DNA of 64,000 bases. Source: Dyella caseinilytica (GTDB taxonomy: Bacteria > Pseudomonadota > Gammaproteobacteria > Xanthomonadales > Rhodanobacteraceae). The notes beneath the pieces are model-generated. The model was not told the DNA's origin. It ran no database searches and was given only the letters and a program-made list of their open reading frames with translations. Made by a program: the position numbers and the translations under genes. Below, piece by piece: positions 62,053 through 64,000 of the stretch (positions are counted from its first letter, which is position 1; the number at the start of each line of letters is the position of its first letter). The stretch is from NCBI RefSeq assembly GCF_016865235.1, contig NZ_CP064030.1, positions 2,666,001 to 2,730,000 of the forward strand, read 5' to 3'.

Positions 62053-63260
62053 ACCTGGACTCCTTCGCGTGCGGCTATCGTGTGCACGTCCTTGTCGCCG
62101 CGGCCGGAAAGATTGCAAAGCACGATGCCGTCCTTCGGCAGTTCACGCGCCAGCTTCATCGCCTGTGCCACCGCATGGCTCGATTCGAGCGCAGCGAGGA
62201 TGCCTTCGGTACGCGCCAGCAGATGGAACGCCTCCAAAGCTTCGTCATCGGTGACACCGACGTATTCGGCGCGACCTGCATCTTTCAGGAAAGCGTGCTC
62301 GGGACCGACGCCCGGGTAATCGAGCCCCGCGGAGACAGAATGCGTCTCGGTGATCTGGCCGTTGTCGTCGCATAGCACGTAGGTGCGATTGCCATGTAGT
62401 ACGCCCGGCCGTCCCGCAGCCAGCGATGCGGCGTGATGCCCCGTGGCGATGCCCTCGCCCGCTGCTTCGGCGCCCACCATGCGCACTTCGCGATCGTTGA
62501 GGAACGCATGGAACAAGCCGATAGCGTTGGAACCGCCGCCGACGCACGCCGTCAGCACATCCGGCAGACGCCCGTATTGCTGCAGCATCTGCGCACGCGC
62601 TTCACGCCCGACGATGGCGTTGAAATCACGCACCATCATCGGATACGGATGCGGGCCGGCGACGGTACCGATGATGTAGAAGGTATCGGCGACGTTGGTC
62701 ACCCAGTCGCGCATCGCTTCGTTCAGCGCATCCTTCAGCGTCTTGGAGCCGGAAGTTACCGGCACGACTTCGGCGCCAAGCAGCTTCATGCGGTACACGT
62801 TGATCTTTTGGCGCTCGATATCGACCGCGCCCATGTACACCACGCATTTGAGTCCGAACCGCGCCGCCACCGTGGCGCTCGCCACACCATGCTGACCCGC
62901 GCCGGTTTCCGCGATCACGCGCGGCTTGCCCATGCGCCTGGCCACGAGTGCCTGGCCGATGGTGTTGTTGATCTTGTGGGCGCCGGTGTGATTCAGATCC
63001 TCTCGCTTGAGCAGGATGCGTGCCCCGCCGACGTGCTTGGACAGGCCCTCGGCGTGATAGATCGGGCTGGGGCGACCCACGTAATGGGTGAGGTCCCGGT
63101 CCAGCTCGGCCAGGAACGCCGGATCCTCGCGCAAGCGCAGGTAAGCCTCGGTCAGCTCAGCCAGGGGCGCCATCAGGGTTTCGGCAACGTACTGGCCGCC
63201 GAAATCGCCAAAACGTCCGTGGGCATCCGGCCAGTTCTGGAAATCCTGGATCGTGGGCAT
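62049..63260 (-). CDS. trpB: Tryptophan synthase beta subunit
   Basis: 403 residues. The PLP lysine is in HTGAHKINNTIGQAL, and the phosphate-binding GGGSNAIG loop is present. It joins indole to serine. Preceded by a divergent LysR gene and a 27-bp operator (63337-63363), 77 bases from the ATG. Confidence 0.98.
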   Translation of the reverse strand: MPTIQDFQNWPDAHGRFGDFGGQYVAETLMAPLAELTEAYLRLREDPAFLAELDRDLTHYVGRPSPIYHAEGLSKHVGGARILLKREDLNHTGAHKINNTIGQALVARRMGKPRVIAETGAGQHGVASATVAARFGLKCVVYMGAVDIERQKINVYRMKLLGAEVVPVTSGSKTLKDALNEAMRDWVTNVADTFYIIGTVAGPHPYPMMVRDFNAIVGREARAQMLQQYGRLPDVLTACVGGGSNAIGLFHAFLNDREVRMVGAEAAGEGIATGHHAASLAAGRPGVLHGNRTYVLCDDNGQITETHSVSAGLDYPGVGPEHAFLKDAGRAEYVGVTDDEALEAFHLLARTEGILAALESSHAVAQAMKLARELPKDGIVLCNLSGRGDKDVHTIAAREGVQV

Positions 63261-63336
63261 TAGTCAAAAATCCTGTGAAGACAGCCAAGATCACTGGCAA
63301 TCACTCGTCGCCAGAGGGCCAAAATAGCGCGATTCG

Positions 63337-63363
63337 GGCGATCAAAAAAGCGATATGATCGCC
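63337..63363. promoter_or_regulatory. Perfect LysR-type operator between trpB and trpI
   Basis: GGCGATCA and TGATCGCC arms with an 11-base spacer (63345-63355). The two arms match exactly, and the layout is that of LysR-family recognition sites. It is 77 bases from the trpB start and 30 from the trpI TTG start. Confidence 0.75.
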
Positions 63364-63392
63364 ATAACTTGTCAGAAAAACTCACAAGACGC

Positions 63393-64000
63393 TTGAGCCG
63401 CGACCTGCCCTCACTAAACGCCCTTCGCGCCTTTGAGGCCACCGCCCGATTGGGTAGCGTCAGCCGTGCCGCTGAAGAACTGCACGTCACTCACGGCGCC
63501 ATCAGCCGCCAGTTACGGGTACTGGAAGAGGCGCTGGATCAACCGTTATTCACCCGTCTTGGGCGTGGCATAGCCCTGACAGCGACTGGCGAGCAATTGC
63601 GTGATCGCGTTGCTGGGGCCTTCGATCAGTTGCGTGATGGCTGGGCTGAACTGCGCCGTCAACGTAGCGAGTCACCCTTCGTACTCGGCTGCCCCAGCAG
63701 CCTGCTTGCCCGCTGGATGATTCCACGCCTGGAGCGGCTGGAACGTGATCTGCCAGCGCTACGGCTGCATCTGTCGCCGGAAGAAGATCCGCTCAACCCT
63801 TCGCATGCTCAACCTGACGCTGCCCTGGCCATCGCCACACCGCCCTGGCCGGCCGGCTGGCAAATCCATGAGCTGGCGCCGGAACGCATCGGGCCAGTGG
63901 TCAGCCCTGGCTACGCGGGCCTCAAGCCATTGTTGGAACGCGGGTTGCCTGCGTTGCGTGATGAAGCCTTATTGCACACCAGCTCGCGCCGGCAGGCATG
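63393..64000 (+). CDS. trpI: LysR-family regulator TrpI (partial, 3' cut by window)
   Basis: At least 202 residues from a TTG start at 63393, giving (M)SRDLPSLNALRAFEATARLGS. The helix-turn-helix is VSRAAEELHVTHGAISRQLRV. The next part, FVLGCPSSLLARWMIPRLERL and the later PPWPAGWQIHELAPERIGPVVSP, closely match Pseudomonas TrpI, which activates trpBA with indoleglycerol phosphate. A second TTG at 63369 is in frame, but the chosen start fits the family better. Confidence 0.85.
   Translation, partial: MSRDLPSLNALRAFEATARLGSVSRAAEELHVTHGAISRQLRVLEEALDQPLFTRLGRGIALTATGEQLRDRVAGAFDQLRDGWAELRRQRSESPFVLGCPSSLLARWMIPRLERLERDLPALRLHLSPEEDPLNPSHAQPDAALAIATPPWPAGWQIHELAPERIGPVVSPGYAGLKPLLERGLPALRDEALLHTSSRRQA

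Overview
The window looks like a chromosomal segment of a gammaproteobacterium of the Xanthomonadales, most likely Rhodanobacteraceae (Dyella/Rhodanobacter/Luteibacter-like). This is inferred from the moderately high GC, the trpI–trpBA–accD order, the HutF-type histidine pathway, the small bTHX ribosomal protein and the many xanthomonad-style palindromic repeats. No rRNA or tRNA gene was seen. Family names rest on recognised motifs, not on database searches.

Layout. 1-4.2 kb: end of a class A beta-lactamase and small metabolic or unknown genes. 4.8-14.5 kb: a surface-adhesin island with a classical autotransporter and a very large YadA-type trimeric autotransporter, both carrying the extended signal peptide, separated by an IS5-type insertion sequence whose transposase needs a -1 frameshift. 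14.5-19.5 kb: nine minus-strand genes, each followed by an integron attC site; no integrase gene is present, so this is a cassette array of the CALIN type (attC cluster lacking an integrase). 19.7-35.7 kb: hutU, a membrane catalase/cytochrome b pair, a TPR protein, an S41 protease, the alkylation-repair pair alkA-ogt, ampH, a flavoprotein, carbonic anhydrase, a nucleotide pyrophosphatase/phosphodiesterase and a fasciclin protein. 36-42.6 kb: two LysR regulators beside an MFS/VOC operon, an alpha/beta hydrolase and an aldo/keto reductase. 43-45.7 kb: two related secreted proteins of unknown function with a shared upstream block. 45.8-51.8 kb: hutF, a GNAT-nitrilase fusion, a ClC channel and hutI. 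52-55.5 kb: a zinc-type module (CDF exporter, MerC protein, Fur/Zur regulator). 55.6-64 kb: gltX, a glycosyltransferase-PAP2 pair, an intergenic array of DnaA-box hairpins, accD, trpA, trpB and the divergent trpI.

How genes work together. HutU, HutF and HutI cover three steps of histidine breakdown through formiminoglutamate; hutH and the last enzyme are not in the window. TrpI very probably controls trpBA through a perfect 27-bp LysR-type operator between them. AlkA (with an Ada-type N-terminal domain) and Ogt share an ATGA overlap and act together on alkylated DNA. MerC-CDF and Zur form a likely zinc-homeostasis group with a candidate Zur box. The most notable features are the integrase-less cassette array, the triple DnaA-box repeat region at 59.5-59.9 kb, and the duplicated secreted-protein locus.
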